This document shows, in pieces, positions 24,856 through 35,600 of a stretch of 64,000 bases of DNA. Numbering within the stretch: the stretch's first letter is position 1; every line of letters starts with the position of its first letter. Under the pieces are notes generated by a model, which saw nothing but the letters and a program-made list of their open reading frames with translations, did not search any database and was not told the DNA's origin. The translations under genes and the position numbers were made by a program. The stretch is from Pseudomonas syringae (GTDB lineage Bacteria; Pseudomonadota; Gammaproteobacteria; Pseudomonadales; Pseudomonadaceae): positions 1 to 64,000 of the forward strand of contig NZ_WKEQ01000002.1 of the NCBI RefSeq assembly GCF_021605415.1. The letters are read 5' to 3'.

Positions 24856-27800
24856 ATGGCTGATGCCCGTCCGGCTTCGCAGCTATTGAGCCAGGTGTTC
24901 AGTGAAGAGCAGCTCGCGCAATACGCCAACCTTGCCACTTACCTCAAGGACGGTGGCTCGATCTTGCCGCTGGTGGAGAAGGGCGTTCACGGGCTGGCGC
25001 GTGACTACAATCTCAGTCCTGACGACGCCCGGCAGTTTTTGCGCAGAGCCAACAGCATGGCGGTCTACCTGCGGCGTCAGTTCATCGAACACACCTTGTA
25101 CGGTGACTCACCGCAGGTTTTTCGGGCTCGCAGCGGTTTCACCGCGCTGATCAGCGGCCCTAGTTTCGAGGGCTTGTTTTCGCCCAAATTCGAATCCATG
25201 TGCCCACCGGATGCGCTGGAATCGATTACCTCGCCCGTGGCCTACCTGATCGAATTGCTGCGCTGGATCGAGGATCGTATCGAGGCCGTGGGCAGCGCTG
25301 AAGAGAAATACCGCTTCAAGCAGCGTCGCCAGGATCTGGCGGCATTGGCGGTCGACTTCAACGCGGTTCATCAGTCAGTGTCAGCCGTGGACATCATTGT
25401 CAAAGTGCTCGAAACGTTTATCGAAAAACAAGAACCGGACGTGCAGCTTGAACAATCATTGATCGACGCGCGCTATCCCAATGGACTGCCGTACTACCAG
25501 CACTGGGTGACAGTGGATGCCGTTGCCCGCCACCATGGAATGTCGGTGGGCAACTTTGCGCACATGGTGGATATCAATTTCCCCTACTTTCTGCAGGATC
25601 AGGCCTGGGATGATGATGCCGGTCGGGCGTTGACGCATGCCACGCGGCTGGGGCCCTATCAGCGGACACTGCTGACAGAGGCGGCCCCGGAGATTGATGA
25701 TCGAGACGAATTTTATGTCGTCAATTTCGGCGCGGCACAGGTGACATGGCAAAACCTCAATCAAGTGGCCTTCTTTGGCCAGCGAACCAAACTCGATACG
25801 CCGGGGCTGGAAGCGTTGTTATCAGTGCGTGCATTCGCGCCGACACGATCGCCCAACGTCAGTTATTCATTGGATGGGGCGAAGCTTGATGGCGTGGCAG
25901 AAAGCGGTTACTCGGGTTCGGTCTATATCAATGCCAATGCGTTTCCCGGCATTGAAATTGTCGGTTCGGACGACGGATTCCAATTCCTCCACAAGCTGGA
26001 CATTGATCCGATCGAGTTAGAAGGGCTACGACAGTTCGACCGGCTCAACCGCAAACTGCGTCTGGATCAGTGGCTCGATCTGCCTTCCGATCAAGTCGAT
26101 GCGTTACTCGCGGCGGCCATCCGTGCCGATTGTCGAGAAACGCCTGAGGAAAATAAGTGGCTGATCAGCGAAAACGTCATCCATGCCTTGGGACTGTTTC
26201 AATCGTTGCGTGAGCGCTATGACTGCACGGCGCAGGATTTCGCGGCGTTTATCGATGAAGTCTCTTTATACGGTCGCGGCGAAACACTTTCGCAGTTCGA
26301 TCAGATCTTCAATGGCCAGGGCGATTATCGTCAGCCATTGGTGCTGGATAACGAGCCTTTCCCGATATTGCCCGCACAAGGTCAGCCCGATCTGACCGTG
26401 ACGCAAATCTGCAGTGGCCTGGCCATCGACCTCAAGACTTACGCGTATCTGGCCGTTACGATTGCCGGCGCGCAGGGCAAAGCGGATAACCTGTTGCGGG
26501 ACGCGCCGACGCTGTCCGCTTTCTACCGCCTGGTGAAACTGCCGACTCTGCTGGGCATCACGCCGGTCGAGGGCGTATTGATGCTCAGCTTGCTCGGGGG
26601 CAAGGGATGGGTTGACGGTCTGGCCGGTATCCCGGGAATCGGGTCGGACGCCGGCGTACCGGATGCGCTGAATCTGATTTACGCGATGCATTCGTGCGCC
26701 GGCTGGTGTACCGATCGCAAACTGCCAATGTTATGGATACTGCAGCAGGTAGCGCCGCCCCAGGCGCCCACGGTTCCCGGCGAAACCGAGACCCGCTTGT
26801 TCGAGCAGGTGCTCAATCTGTTACCCGGTTCACTGTTCACCAACACGGCTTTGCTGATGGCAGGCGTACCGGTGCTGCCGGGTGCCAGTTGGCTCGATTT
26901 GTTGACGGTGCTGGTCGATCCCGATGGTCTGGTGATCGGCGCTGCGGACGTTCAAGGCGATTATCCGACGTTCGTCCGAACGATCCTCAATCAGGCCGTC
27001 AGGGATGGGCTCGGCGAAATCGATAGCGCCACCCGAGCGCTGATCGTCGAGCAAATGTTTACCGTATTGATGCAGGCCCAAGAAGCCCAGGTGTCCTTGG
27101 TCAAGGAGACCCTGGCGGTGTATGCGGGTATCAACGCCGAGCAGGCGCTGTTGGTTCTGGCCTGGGCCAATGCGACGGTCTACCAGCTTTTGCGCCAGGT
27201 TTCCGAGCGTTCGGAGTCAGGGCTTGAAGGTGTCACGAAGGCTCGTTGGGCGCCTGCCGATCCCCTGCTCGTGCTGCTGGCGGATCTGCGCCGGCGCAGT
27301 GCAATCGTGACCCGATTTGAACTGTCCGCCGAGCTGTTGCAGGACTATCTGAATTACGGCCACAAAGCCTGGCTGAATCAGGATGATAAGCACGCATTCA
27401 CAGTCAGGACTCTCTATTACTTGACCGTGCTCGCCCGGGCCTTCGAGCTCAGTGAGCAACCGGCCAGCAAACTGCTTGCCTATTTGCGCGAGGTCGATGC
27501 CTTGCCTGATCCGCTCACGCCAAATCCAGCACGCATCGCTCAAGAAGCGGCGGCGATCCGCCTGGCGGAATTTTTCGACTGGAGCGTACAAGAGGTGCGC
27601 GAATGCGTCGACCGCATTGCGCCGCAGTACAAAATTCTGCGCAGTCTCATCGAACTGGATTTGCTCATGCGTATCCGTGTGCTGTCGGCGCACACCGGCA
27701 TGGACGCGCTGACAATCTTTCTGATGGGGAGGTTGCCCGAAGTAGTCGATAAGGACAGTTATAAGGATGCGGCTGAACACGCATTGCCCAGCCTTACCGA

Positions 27801-28476
27801 AACCGCTGCGCCGGTGCTCAAGGTTGCCGAAGATCTGAAGCAGATCGTCAGCATGACCTGCGAGGTCGACCAAACCGAGGTGGTTGCCAACCAGCAGGAC
27901 GCACCTCTCACGTTTACCGTGACGCTCAAGGACATCGCCGGCAAACCGTTGACCGGCGTCAACGTCTACTGGAGGGCTGTGCTCGGCACTCTCGCGACTG
28001 TCGCGACGGACTCCAGTGGGCAGGCCAAGGCGACGTTCATTCCCGGCAAAGTCATGGGTACCGACACGCCGATGTTCTGGCTGGATCTGTTAGAGCCCGA
28101 GTATGCGCCGACCATCCAGGTGATCGCCGATAAAGACACTTTGCAGTTTCCACCTCCGCTCATGTCGCCAGTGCCACTGGGCGTCGTCGCATTCGGCGGA
28201 GAAATCGAGCTCTACGCCACGCTAATGGATCGTTACCAGAACCTGGGTATCAACAGCCTGGTCGACTGGACTTTCGAGGCGCTGGACAGCGATATCGAGT
28301 CGCCCACCTTGATCATCCGTCCCGCTCAGGGCCTTACAAACCAGGAGGGGGTGACGCGGGTGTTTGTGTCCAGTCCCAGCGGTGGGCGGTTCAAGATCGA
28401 AATCATCATCTCCGCCAGCAACACCAAGTCGGAGTTTGAGCCCATCACGTTTGCACCCGCACCGGACGTGCCATGA
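24856..28476 (+). CDS. TcA component, N-terminal half (VRP1/SpvA family) with C-terminal Ig-like domains
   Basis: A 1206-aa protein corresponding to the alpha-helical shell of a TcA. The N-terminal part has the VRP1/SpvA features (ITSPVAYLIELLRWIE, DARYPNGLPYYQHWVTVDAV, LNQVAFFGQRT), followed by the helical shell repeats (QWLDLPSDQVDALLAAAIRAD, LIYAMHSCAGWCTDRKLPMLW). From about residue 1000 to the end are two Ig-like units (LTFTVTLKDIAGKPLTGVNV; GGEIELYATLMDRYQNLGI), like those of the neighbouring Ig proteins. TcA forms the pentameric receptor-binding pore. Together with the next ORF the length (2565 aa) fits one classical TcA, so the gene is split, as in TcaA/TcaB-type systems. Start has an AAGGAAA site. 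Confidence 0.94.
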   Translation: MADARPASQLLSQVFSEEQLAQYANLATYLKDGGSILPLVEKGVHGLARDYNLSPDDARQFLRRANSMAVYLRRQFIEHTLYGDSPQVFRARSGFTALISGPSFEGLFSPKFESMCPPDALESITSPVAYLIELLRWIEDRIEAVGSAEEKYRFKQRRQDLAALAVDFNAVHQSVSAVDIIVKVLETFIEKQEPDVQLEQSLIDARYPNGLPYYQHWVTVDAVARHHGMSVGNFAHMVDINFPYFLQDQAWDDDAGRALTHATRLGPYQRTLLTEAAPEIDDRDEFYVVNFGAAQVTWQNLNQVAFFGQRTKLDTPGLEALLSVRAFAPTRSPNVSYSLDGAKLDGVAESGYSGSVYINANAFPGIEIVGSDDGFQFLHKLDIDPIELEGLRQFDRLNRKLRLDQWLDLPSDQVDALLAAAIRADCRETPEENKWLISENVIHALGLFQSLRERYDCTAQDFAAFIDEVSLYGRGETLSQFDQIFNGQGDYRQPLVLDNEPFPILPAQGQPDLTVTQICSGLAIDLKTYAYLAVTIAGAQGKADNLLRDAPTLSAFYRLVKLPTLLGITPVEGVLMLSLLGGKGWVDGLAGIPGIGSDAGVPDALNLIYAMHSCAGWCTDRKLPMLWILQQVAPPQAPTVPGETETRLFEQVLNLLPGSLFTNTALLMAGVPVLPGASWLDLLTVLVDPDGLVIGAADVQGDYPTFVRTILNQAVRDGLGEIDSATRALIVEQMFTVLMQAQEAQVSLVKETLAVYAGINAEQALLVLAWANATVYQLLRQVSERSESGLEGVTKARWAPADPLLVLLADLRRRSAIVTRFELSAELLQDYLNYGHKAWLNQDDKHAFTVRTLYYLTVLARAFELSEQPASKLLAYLREVDALPDPLTPNPARIAQEAAAIRLAEFFDWSVQEVRECVDRIAPQYKILRSLIELDLLMRIRVLSAHTGMDALTIFLMGRLPEVVDKDSYKDAAEHALPSLTETAAPVLKVAEDLKQIVSMTCEVDQTEVVANQQDAPLTFTVTLKDIAGKPLTGVNVYWRAVLGTLATVATDSSGQAKATFIPGKVMGTDTPMFWLDLLEPEYAPTIQVIADKDTLQFPPPLMSPVPLGVVAFGGEIELYATLMDRYQNLGINSLVDWTFEALDSDIESPTLIIRPAQGLTNQEGVTRVFVSSPSGGRFKIEIIISASNTKSEFEPITFAPAPDVP

Positions 28477-28531
28477 CCGGCTTCGCTGATGCTTCACGTG
28501 TGCTCGCTTTCGCCCCGCAGGAGAACGGATC

Positions 28532-31500
28532 ATGACACTGAACACGATGGCCGGCTTGCTTGAAAAACGTCGAGAAGCCCTAGTCGAATATTGCATCGGC
28601 CAGGTCGGTAAAGGCGACCTGCCGAAGTACGACTTTCTCAGAACCCCTGCGGATCTGTTTGAGTTGTTGCGCATGGATCCGTTGGACACCTATGCGGTTC
28701 AAAGCTCCTGGGTCGCCGAAGCGACGAGCTGCGCCCAGCAATTCATTCATGCGGCGTATCGCAAGCTGGAGCCGGGATACGCAGACATTCAGTTCGACAA
28801 ATCGCATCTGGCCATGTGGGAGCTTTACAACAACCGGCCCGATTGGGTCGCAGTGAAAATGATCGAAAATTATTCGGAAAACTACACCAACCCCTTTACA
28901 CGGCTACGCAAGACCAGTCTGTTCAAAACCCTTGAAAACAATCTGAACCAGGCGCGTTTGAGCATCGACTCCGTGCAGGCCGCCCTGCAGGACTACCTGA
29001 AAACATTCGAGCAGACCTGCAACCTGGACGTGGTCAGTGGCTACATGGATGGTGCTTCGCCGCTGTATGCCGACTACTACTTTGTGGGTCGCCAGCGAGT
29101 GCCGCCTTATCAGTACTTCTGGCGTAAGGCCGAAGTAGATTTGAATACGAAATCCGACGCCATCAATCCGGCAGCCTGGAGCGAATGGCAGCCGGTCGAT
29201 ATTCCCACCGGCAGGGTTCTGGACATGCGCCCGGTGTTCTGGAGCGGCCGGTTATGCCTGGTGTGGGCCGAGTGGCGCGACAAAGTAGATCTGGACGATG
29301 GTAGATTTTCACCGCATCAGTTGATCATTCAAGTCGCGTTCAAGTCGCAAAACGGCACGTGGTCGGCACCGTTGAACGCCCACACGTCAACCCACACCAC
29401 CGACAAGTCCGCTGGCCTTCGACTGCTCGCCACTGTGTGGACGGATTACTTCTCCCCCAAGGGCAAGCTGGGGATTCTGGCGACAAACGAACAGTCGGAT
29501 CCCCATACACTTAAAGTATTCGTGGCGTGGGATGTGCTGTTTCGACCATTGGTTAGCGATGAGGGCGTTTGGCTTAACGATCGGCTTTCGCGTTTTGACA
29601 GTGTGAACACTGTCCAGCATCCCCTCGGAATGGACTTGAAGGTTGTTCGCACCGACGCGCCAGCGGGTCAGCTGACGCCCTACCTTAATGTGCGTTTACA
29701 GGCATATCGCCAAGGAGACGAAGATAAGCTTGTCGTGCAGGGATTTTGCAGGCCGACGGGGCTGGTCGGGGACGATGTGGAGCTGGAACTGAAATTGCAG
29801 CACGCTTCTGGTACAGACCCGGCGATCAAAGAGAGCTTTGCGTTAAAAGGTGGCTGGAATACGCAGTCGCTGACATTCACGCGTGCGAAAGGGTCATGGC
29901 CTGATCCTACGATACTGTTGTTCGGCGACACTTCGGAAGGCGCGAACGGGTGTCTGAGCTTGAAGCTCACGATCAACGATCTCGCGGCGTGGGCTGCGCC
30001 TCGGCTGCACAAGAACACCGAAGATGCGGCCCAGTTTCTCGACATCAATCAGCAAGAGCTGGCACTGAAGTTCGTCCGTTTGAACTCGCTATTCGGTCCG
30101 GAACTGGTTCAGCGTTCAAACATTTCCGTCGATGCGGTGCTCGATTGGGACAATCAGTTCGTGGCAGAGCCGCCGCCGGAAGGTTTCACAATCAGTGAGC
30201 GCAACGGTGGATTCAACAGTGCCAACGGTTTGATTTTCTGGGAGCTGTTCTTTCATGTGCCGCACCTGGTATTTGCTCGGTTGAACGCCGAGGATCGATT
30301 CCTCGAAGCACAAAAATGGCTGCACTATCTGTTTGACCCGCAAGCGCCCATGGTCGCCGAGTCAGACGAAACGCCAAATGCCAAACCGGCGTACTGGCGC
30401 TGTCGGCCGCTGGATGAGGCCGGTGACATCGGCTATGAAACTAAAAGCGTCGTTGATCCAGACGCGATCGGCTATGGCACCCCTCGTCACTTCAGGATTC
30501 TCATATTCACCGAATACGTGAGGAATCTGGTGGCGTGGGGTGACTGGCATTACCGCCAGCTGACGCGTGAAGGTATAAGTGCGGCGAAACTGTGTTATGT
30601 CCAGGCGGAGTTCCTGATGGGGCCGGCCCCACTGATAAGAACCGCCAACCGTTGGCAAACCACAACCATTAAAGACCTGTTGGAGAAAAGCCGCTCACGG
30701 CCGGCCCTCGAAGCATTTGAAACGAGTCTTGAATTCAGCCTGAGCGATTTTCCCTCCACCGCCGAGGTGGCGCCCGAGTTCGGGTTACTGGCGAACGAGC
30801 CTTTTGTCTGCCCGATCAATGAACAGTTGCTTGCGCTGTACGATTTGCCGAACCAGCGTCTGCACAACCTGCGCAATAACCTCACACTGGATGGCAAACC
30901 GCTGGACATACCGCTGTTCAGTCCGCCGACAGACCCCAACCAGTTGTTGCGTGATCTGGCATCGGGCGGCATTGGCGGGCCGAGGCCCATGGGCGGGCGT
31001 CTGGTCGTGGGGGCTTTCCGTTGGCGCGTGACGTACGAAGTCGCGTTGCGCGCGGTGCAAATTCTGCAGGAGCACGGCAGCCAGGTGCTGCGTCTGCTGG
31101 AGCAACGCGATCGCGCCGAACAGGAAGAATTGCAGCAAAACCATCTGGTCGAGCTGGGCGCCTATGCAAAGAGTGTTCAAGAGCAAACCATTGAGCAACT
31201 GCAAGCGAATGTCGCCGCCCTGATGCAGAGCCGCGCGCTTGCGCAGGAACGGGCGACGGCCTATGACCAGCGTTTTGTCGAGCATATTTCGGCAGTTGAA
31301 TACGAGGTCATGGAGAGCTTGCACCTGTCCAGAATCCTGTCGCTTTCGTCATCCAGTATCAAACCTGCCGGTGCTGTGCTGGCCGCCTTGCCAAACATCT
31401 TCGGTATGGCTGCGGGCGGTTTCCGGATAGATAAAATCACTGATGCGGTGTGCTTCGGATTGAGCGTAGCGGCCTCGGTCATGCAAATCGACGCCGATAA

Positions 31501-32611
31501 ACAAGCCACCACCGAAGGTTACCGCCGGCGCCGTGACGACTGGCAGTTGCAGCGTGATCAAGCGCTGGCTGAAGTGCGGGCCATCGATGAACAAATCAAG
31601 GCGCAAAACCTCGCCGTGGCGGCGGCACGCACGAGCCTGACGCAAACTGTCACGGCCAATAATCAGGCGCTGACGGTTTACAACTTTCTCAAGAAACGTT
31701 CGGGCAATGCCGAATTGTTCGGCTGGTTGCTTGGCCAGTTCAAAGCGTTGCACTACCAGGCGTACGACGCGGTGGTCAGTCTGTGCCTCAGCGCCCAGGC
31801 CTCGCTGAGTGCCGAAACCGGCGATTACGAAGCGCAGATCCCGATGCCGCAAGTCTGGCTGGACAACCGATATGGCCTCACGGCGGGCGAGCATCTGCGC
31901 GGTTATCTGCTGCGGCTGGAGCGTGAATATCTGCAACGTCATGAACGTCGACTGGAGCTGGTCAAAACCGTTTCCCTGCGCCAGCTGTTTGCCGACACCC
32001 TGGAACCGCAACCCGGCTATACGAACTGGCCAGCAGCCCTGGCGCAATTGCTGGACAAGGGCACGCTGGAGTTCAGTCTCACGCAACTTGCATACGATCG
32101 TGACCATCCCGGGCATTACTGTCGGCAGATAAACTCTGTCGAGGTGGATCTACCGGTACTGGTCGGACCTTATCAGGATGTGCGGGCGACGCTGGTGCAA
32201 ATCAGCAGCATGACGGCAACGAAGGCATCGCCGGCGTCCGTGCTTTATTTGCATAAGCCCGAGGGTAATCTGGCGCCGGCGGATGTGCAGATCAACTTGC
32301 GCAGCAGCCAACAAATTGCCTTGTCGCTGGGCATGGCTGACAACGGACTGTCGGCGATGAAGCCTGACGAAGGCTTGCTCAACCCCTTCGAAAACACTGG
32401 CGCGGTTTCACGCTGGCAACTGCATTGCCCGTGGCCGAAAAAGGAACCGCAAAGTTCCCTGCTCGCTTCACTGACCGACATCATCGTGCGCATTCGATAC
32501 ACCGCCAAAGCGGGGGAGCCCGTCTTCGTTCGATCCGTGGAAGATCTGGTAAACCGGTTCGAAGCCGAAGCTCTGCACACTCGGGCGAAAGGAGTCGGCA
32601 GCCATGAATAA
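28532..32611 (+). CDS. TcA component, C-terminal half (neuraminidase-like, pore and TcB-binding domains)
   Basis: A 1359-aa protein. Early sequence (MAGLLEKRREALVEYCIGQV, residues ~170-200 SPLYADYYFVGRQRVPPYQY, KAEVDLN) is the neuraminidase-like/receptor region of TcA. Long coiled coils surround a hydrophobic pore segment at about residues 945-985 (GAVLAALPNIFGMAAGGF, CFGLSVAASVMQI). The C-terminal third is the TcB-binding domain (YGLTAGEHLRGYLLRLEREY, LELVKTVSLRQLF). This half should form the translocation channel on which the TcB-TcC cocoon docks. It starts 55 nt after TcA part 1, with a GGAGAAC ribosome site, and its end overlaps the next gene by 8 nt. The gene is intact, so the split looks natural rather than a frameshift. 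Confidence 0.96.
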   Translation: MTLNTMAGLLEKRREALVEYCIGQVGKGDLPKYDFLRTPADLFELLRMDPLDTYAVQSSWVAEATSCAQQFIHAAYRKLEPGYADIQFDKSHLAMWELYNNRPDWVAVKMIENYSENYTNPFTRLRKTSLFKTLENNLNQARLSIDSVQAALQDYLKTFEQTCNLDVVSGYMDGASPLYADYYFVGRQRVPPYQYFWRKAEVDLNTKSDAINPAAWSEWQPVDIPTGRVLDMRPVFWSGRLCLVWAEWRDKVDLDDGRFSPHQLIIQVAFKSQNGTWSAPLNAHTSTHTTDKSAGLRLLATVWTDYFSPKGKLGILATNEQSDPHTLKVFVAWDVLFRPLVSDEGVWLNDRLSRFDSVNTVQHPLGMDLKVVRTDAPAGQLTPYLNVRLQAYRQGDEDKLVVQGFCRPTGLVGDDVELELKLQHASGTDPAIKESFALKGGWNTQSLTFTRAKGSWPDPTILLFGDTSEGANGCLSLKLTINDLAAWAAPRLHKNTEDAAQFLDINQQELALKFVRLNSLFGPELVQRSNISVDAVLDWDNQFVAEPPPEGFTISERNGGFNSANGLIFWELFFHVPHLVFARLNAEDRFLEAQKWLHYLFDPQAPMVAESDETPNAKPAYWRCRPLDEAGDIGYETKSVVDPDAIGYGTPRHFRILIFTEYVRNLVAWGDWHYRQLTREGISAAKLCYVQAEFLMGPAPLIRTANRWQTTTIKDLLEKSRSRPALEAFETSLEFSLSDFPSTAEVAPEFGLLANEPFVCPINEQLLALYDLPNQRLHNLRNNLTLDGKPLDIPLFSPPTDPNQLLRDLASGGIGGPRPMGGRLVVGAFRWRVTYEVALRAVQILQEHGSQVLRLLEQRDRAEQEELQQNHLVELGAYAKSVQEQTIEQLQANVAALMQSRALAQERATAYDQRFVEHISAVEYEVMESLHLSRILSLSSSSIKPAGAVLAALPNIFGMAAGGFRIDKITDAVCFGLSVAASVMQIDADKQATTEGYRRRRDDWQLQRDQALAEVRAIDEQIKAQNLAVAAARTSLTQTVTANNQALTVYNFLKKRSGNAELFGWLLGQFKALHYQAYDAVVSLCLSAQASLSAETGDYEAQIPMPQVWLDNRYGLTAGEHLRGYLLRLEREYLQRHERRLELVKTVSLRQLFADTLEPQPGYTNWPAALAQLLDKGTLEFSLTQLAYDRDHPGHYCRQINSVEVDLPVLVGPYQDVRATLVQISSMTATKASPASVLYLHKPEGNLAPADVQINLRSSQQIALSLGMADNGLSAMKPDEGLLNPFENTGAVSRWQLHCPWPKKEPQSSLLASLTDIIVRIRYTAKAGEPVFVRSVEDLVNRFEAEALHTRAKGVGSHE

Positions 32612-35600
32612 TCCCATCATCCAAGGCAACAAGAGCCTGGTGCTGAACGGTGATTTCCGGCAAGCGATGGATTTCTGGGAAAAGGGGCCCATCAACGCCA
32701 GTTGGCTGGGTGTTGCAACAGAAGAATACGAGTCTGTGCTGACTTCCTTCTTGAAAGCCGGCAACCGGTCGTCCGTCAGTCAGGAGTTCAAAGTCCCCAA
32801 AAATCCCGGTGCGCAGGCGAGCTACAGCTTGAGCTTTTTGTGCGAAACGCAACACACCCTGCCCGGCACAATGACCATAAGCGTCGTTGGTAATGAATCG
32901 GAACAGCTGACGATAGAGTTGATGCCGGGAGCAGAACGGGACCTTGAAGAAGATCAGGCGCGAATCGAACGGGGTTTGCCACGGGTCTATAAACCGATCA
33001 AATACGAATGCCCGCTGCTTCTGGCTTTCACCGATCAGCAAAGCATCAAAATCGAGGTGAAGAGCCCCATCAATGACCCGGGGGATTTTTTAAGCGCGAT
33101 CCGCATTACGCATATCAGAATCTCACTGAATCTGGCACCGGTCGCATTGCAGGGATGGAAGCTCGACTCGCAGCCTGCGCGCAAGGATGAGCCGCTCTAT
33201 CTTTGCCTCGGCGCTTCAGGATCGTTTTCTCATCAGCTTCGCTTCGAACTCGATCCCGACAGTGCGTGGACGGGCACTCAAGCGGCATTGACCCTCAGCG
33301 ATGAGCTGTCAGGGATTGTTGCCACTCCTGAATGGGATCAAGACCATCCGCTGAATGCCCCATGGTCGCTCGACTGTCCGTATCTCGGCGATGAAGAGCC
33401 CTATCTGTTTACGATGAACCTCGTGAATGAATACACGGCCGATCCTTACCCGATTGAAGTGTCGCTGGGCCATCACTGTCTGATTTTCAGAGAATGGCAG
33501 GAGGCGGCTTACTACCCGGTGCTCGAATACGGACAAAGTGTGCGGCTTGGCGTGTTGGTCGCCTCGTATTACACCGGCAAACCGGTAGAAGGGCGCACGG
33601 TTCGCTGGTCTGTTGCGGGACAGGCCGTTGAGGTTTCTGCGATCACCGGCGCCGATGGCTGGGCTTATTTTGATTACACACCTGACATTGCCGGTACGTT
33701 CGACGTCCAGGCCTCGGTTGACAGCGCCTACTACGAAAGCGGTGTGTATACCGAAACCACCGTGCTGCGGGTGCTGGCAACCGATCCATGGAAAGAGCTT
33801 ATGGCGGTCAGCGGTGGCATCGAGGCACGCTGGGAGGAAAAAACCGGTTATCCCAACCGGGGCACGAGCTACCCGGTCGATGTGAAACTGCCGGTCGACA
33901 GTCCATTGCTGGGCAGCGCGTTTTCATTGCACTGGAACGGCGATTCGCCCGAGCAGCTTGGCGTCTTTATCACCCCGGCGCTTGGCGATCCGGTGCTGAT
34001 CGACCAGGTGAACACTGTCTGGACGCTGATCAACGAGGATCGTCTGGACGGTCGTTTCGAACTGTCGCTGGTCTGTTCGAAACTGTTGCTGCCCTCGCCG
34101 AAGAAACCCATGTCACTGGCGCGCAATCTTGTTGAAATCGGCGAAGTGCGCGAGGCCAACAAGTTTCCCGTGGTGGATGAGCAGGAAAGCGTGCTGCTAC
34201 GGGTGCAAGTGTTGCACGTGACGAGCAGCGGCCCGGGCGAACCGGTGAGCAATGCGCTGGTTGACTGGCAGACGCCGGAGCACGTCGTCTCTACCGTCAC
34301 CGGAGCAGGCGGCTGGGCCAGTCTGCTGTACTCGCCGACCAGTGCCGGAAACATGATTGTCACCGCCGGCATCAGGGCACATGAAGATGCGGTGCCGATC
34401 GAGCATGCTTTCGACGTCGAGGCACTGGCTACGAGCCCATGGAAGACAGAAGTCCAAATCCTTCTCGACGGTGAAGCGGTCGATCACGTTGCGGTCGGCT
34501 TGCTGTGTTGGCGGGGTGGTTCGCACCGTCTGAAAGTGCTGCCGATTTCCGACACGCTGATCGGTGAGCCGCTGACCCTCGACTGGCGAGGCGCTGATCC
34601 CGCCATCGGTCTGACCGTCAAGGACATCGGCGTTGCCATCGCGCTTCCCGCAGAGGGTGTGGAATGGCCGATCAGCTCTGAGATAAACAGCGTCAGCAGT
34701 TTGTTCGATCTGAAGTTAAGTACCCCGAAACTGTCTACCGATCGTGAATTGTTCGGCCGTCTCGTGGCCCCTGATCTGGATGACGAGTTCACTGTTTATC
34801 TGGATCAGGTGTGGGCGCCCCCCGGGGCGCAAATGTATCCATGCCTGGGGGCGCATCACCGCCACGTCTTTGTACCCAACGCACTGAGCCCGCTGGTAGG
34901 GCTCTCAGCGAAGCTTGGTTGGTCGGGAACGCCAGCGGATGAATTGAATGCCGGCGTCGAACCCGCGCTGGATCAGCTGCAAACAATCGAAGATGGCGGC
35001 GCTCGCTGGCTCCTCGATTTCAGTGCCAGTGCCGCACCTGGCTTGTTCAGCCTGGCACTGGAACTGCCGCAACTGCAAAAAGACACTGTCGCCAACCCAA
35101 TGAATCTGGCTCATAACAGGATCAGGATCGAGGCAAGCCGTGAAGCGTCCGTCGACCCGGTTATCGGGCAAGCCCCGGCGTGGCTGTGGCTACAGGTGTT
35201 TTCCCATTACACCGCACACGCGGTGGAACATGTGCCGGTGACATGGCTTACGCAAAAAGGCTCCGTTGAAGTGCCGACCGATGCCAATGGCTGGGCCGGT
35301 TTCGCCTTCGAACCGAATCTCGCGGGTACGCAGGATGTCAGCGCCGAGATTGCCAGCCGTTATGACGATTTTGTCCACAAACGGACGATGCCGGTCACCG
35401 TGCTGGCCAGTGATCCATGGGCAGGATTGCTGGTCAGCTTTGATGGGATGTTGGAACAGCCGTGGGGCGAAAAAACCTATTTTCCGCGTCGCAAGGGCCA
35501 ACACAGAATTGAGTTTTCCGCGGAAAAGGACAGCCCCTTGGTCGGGCGTGAGTTGACGCTGGGGCTGACGGGAACCGGGCCCGCCGAACTGGGTTTGCGC

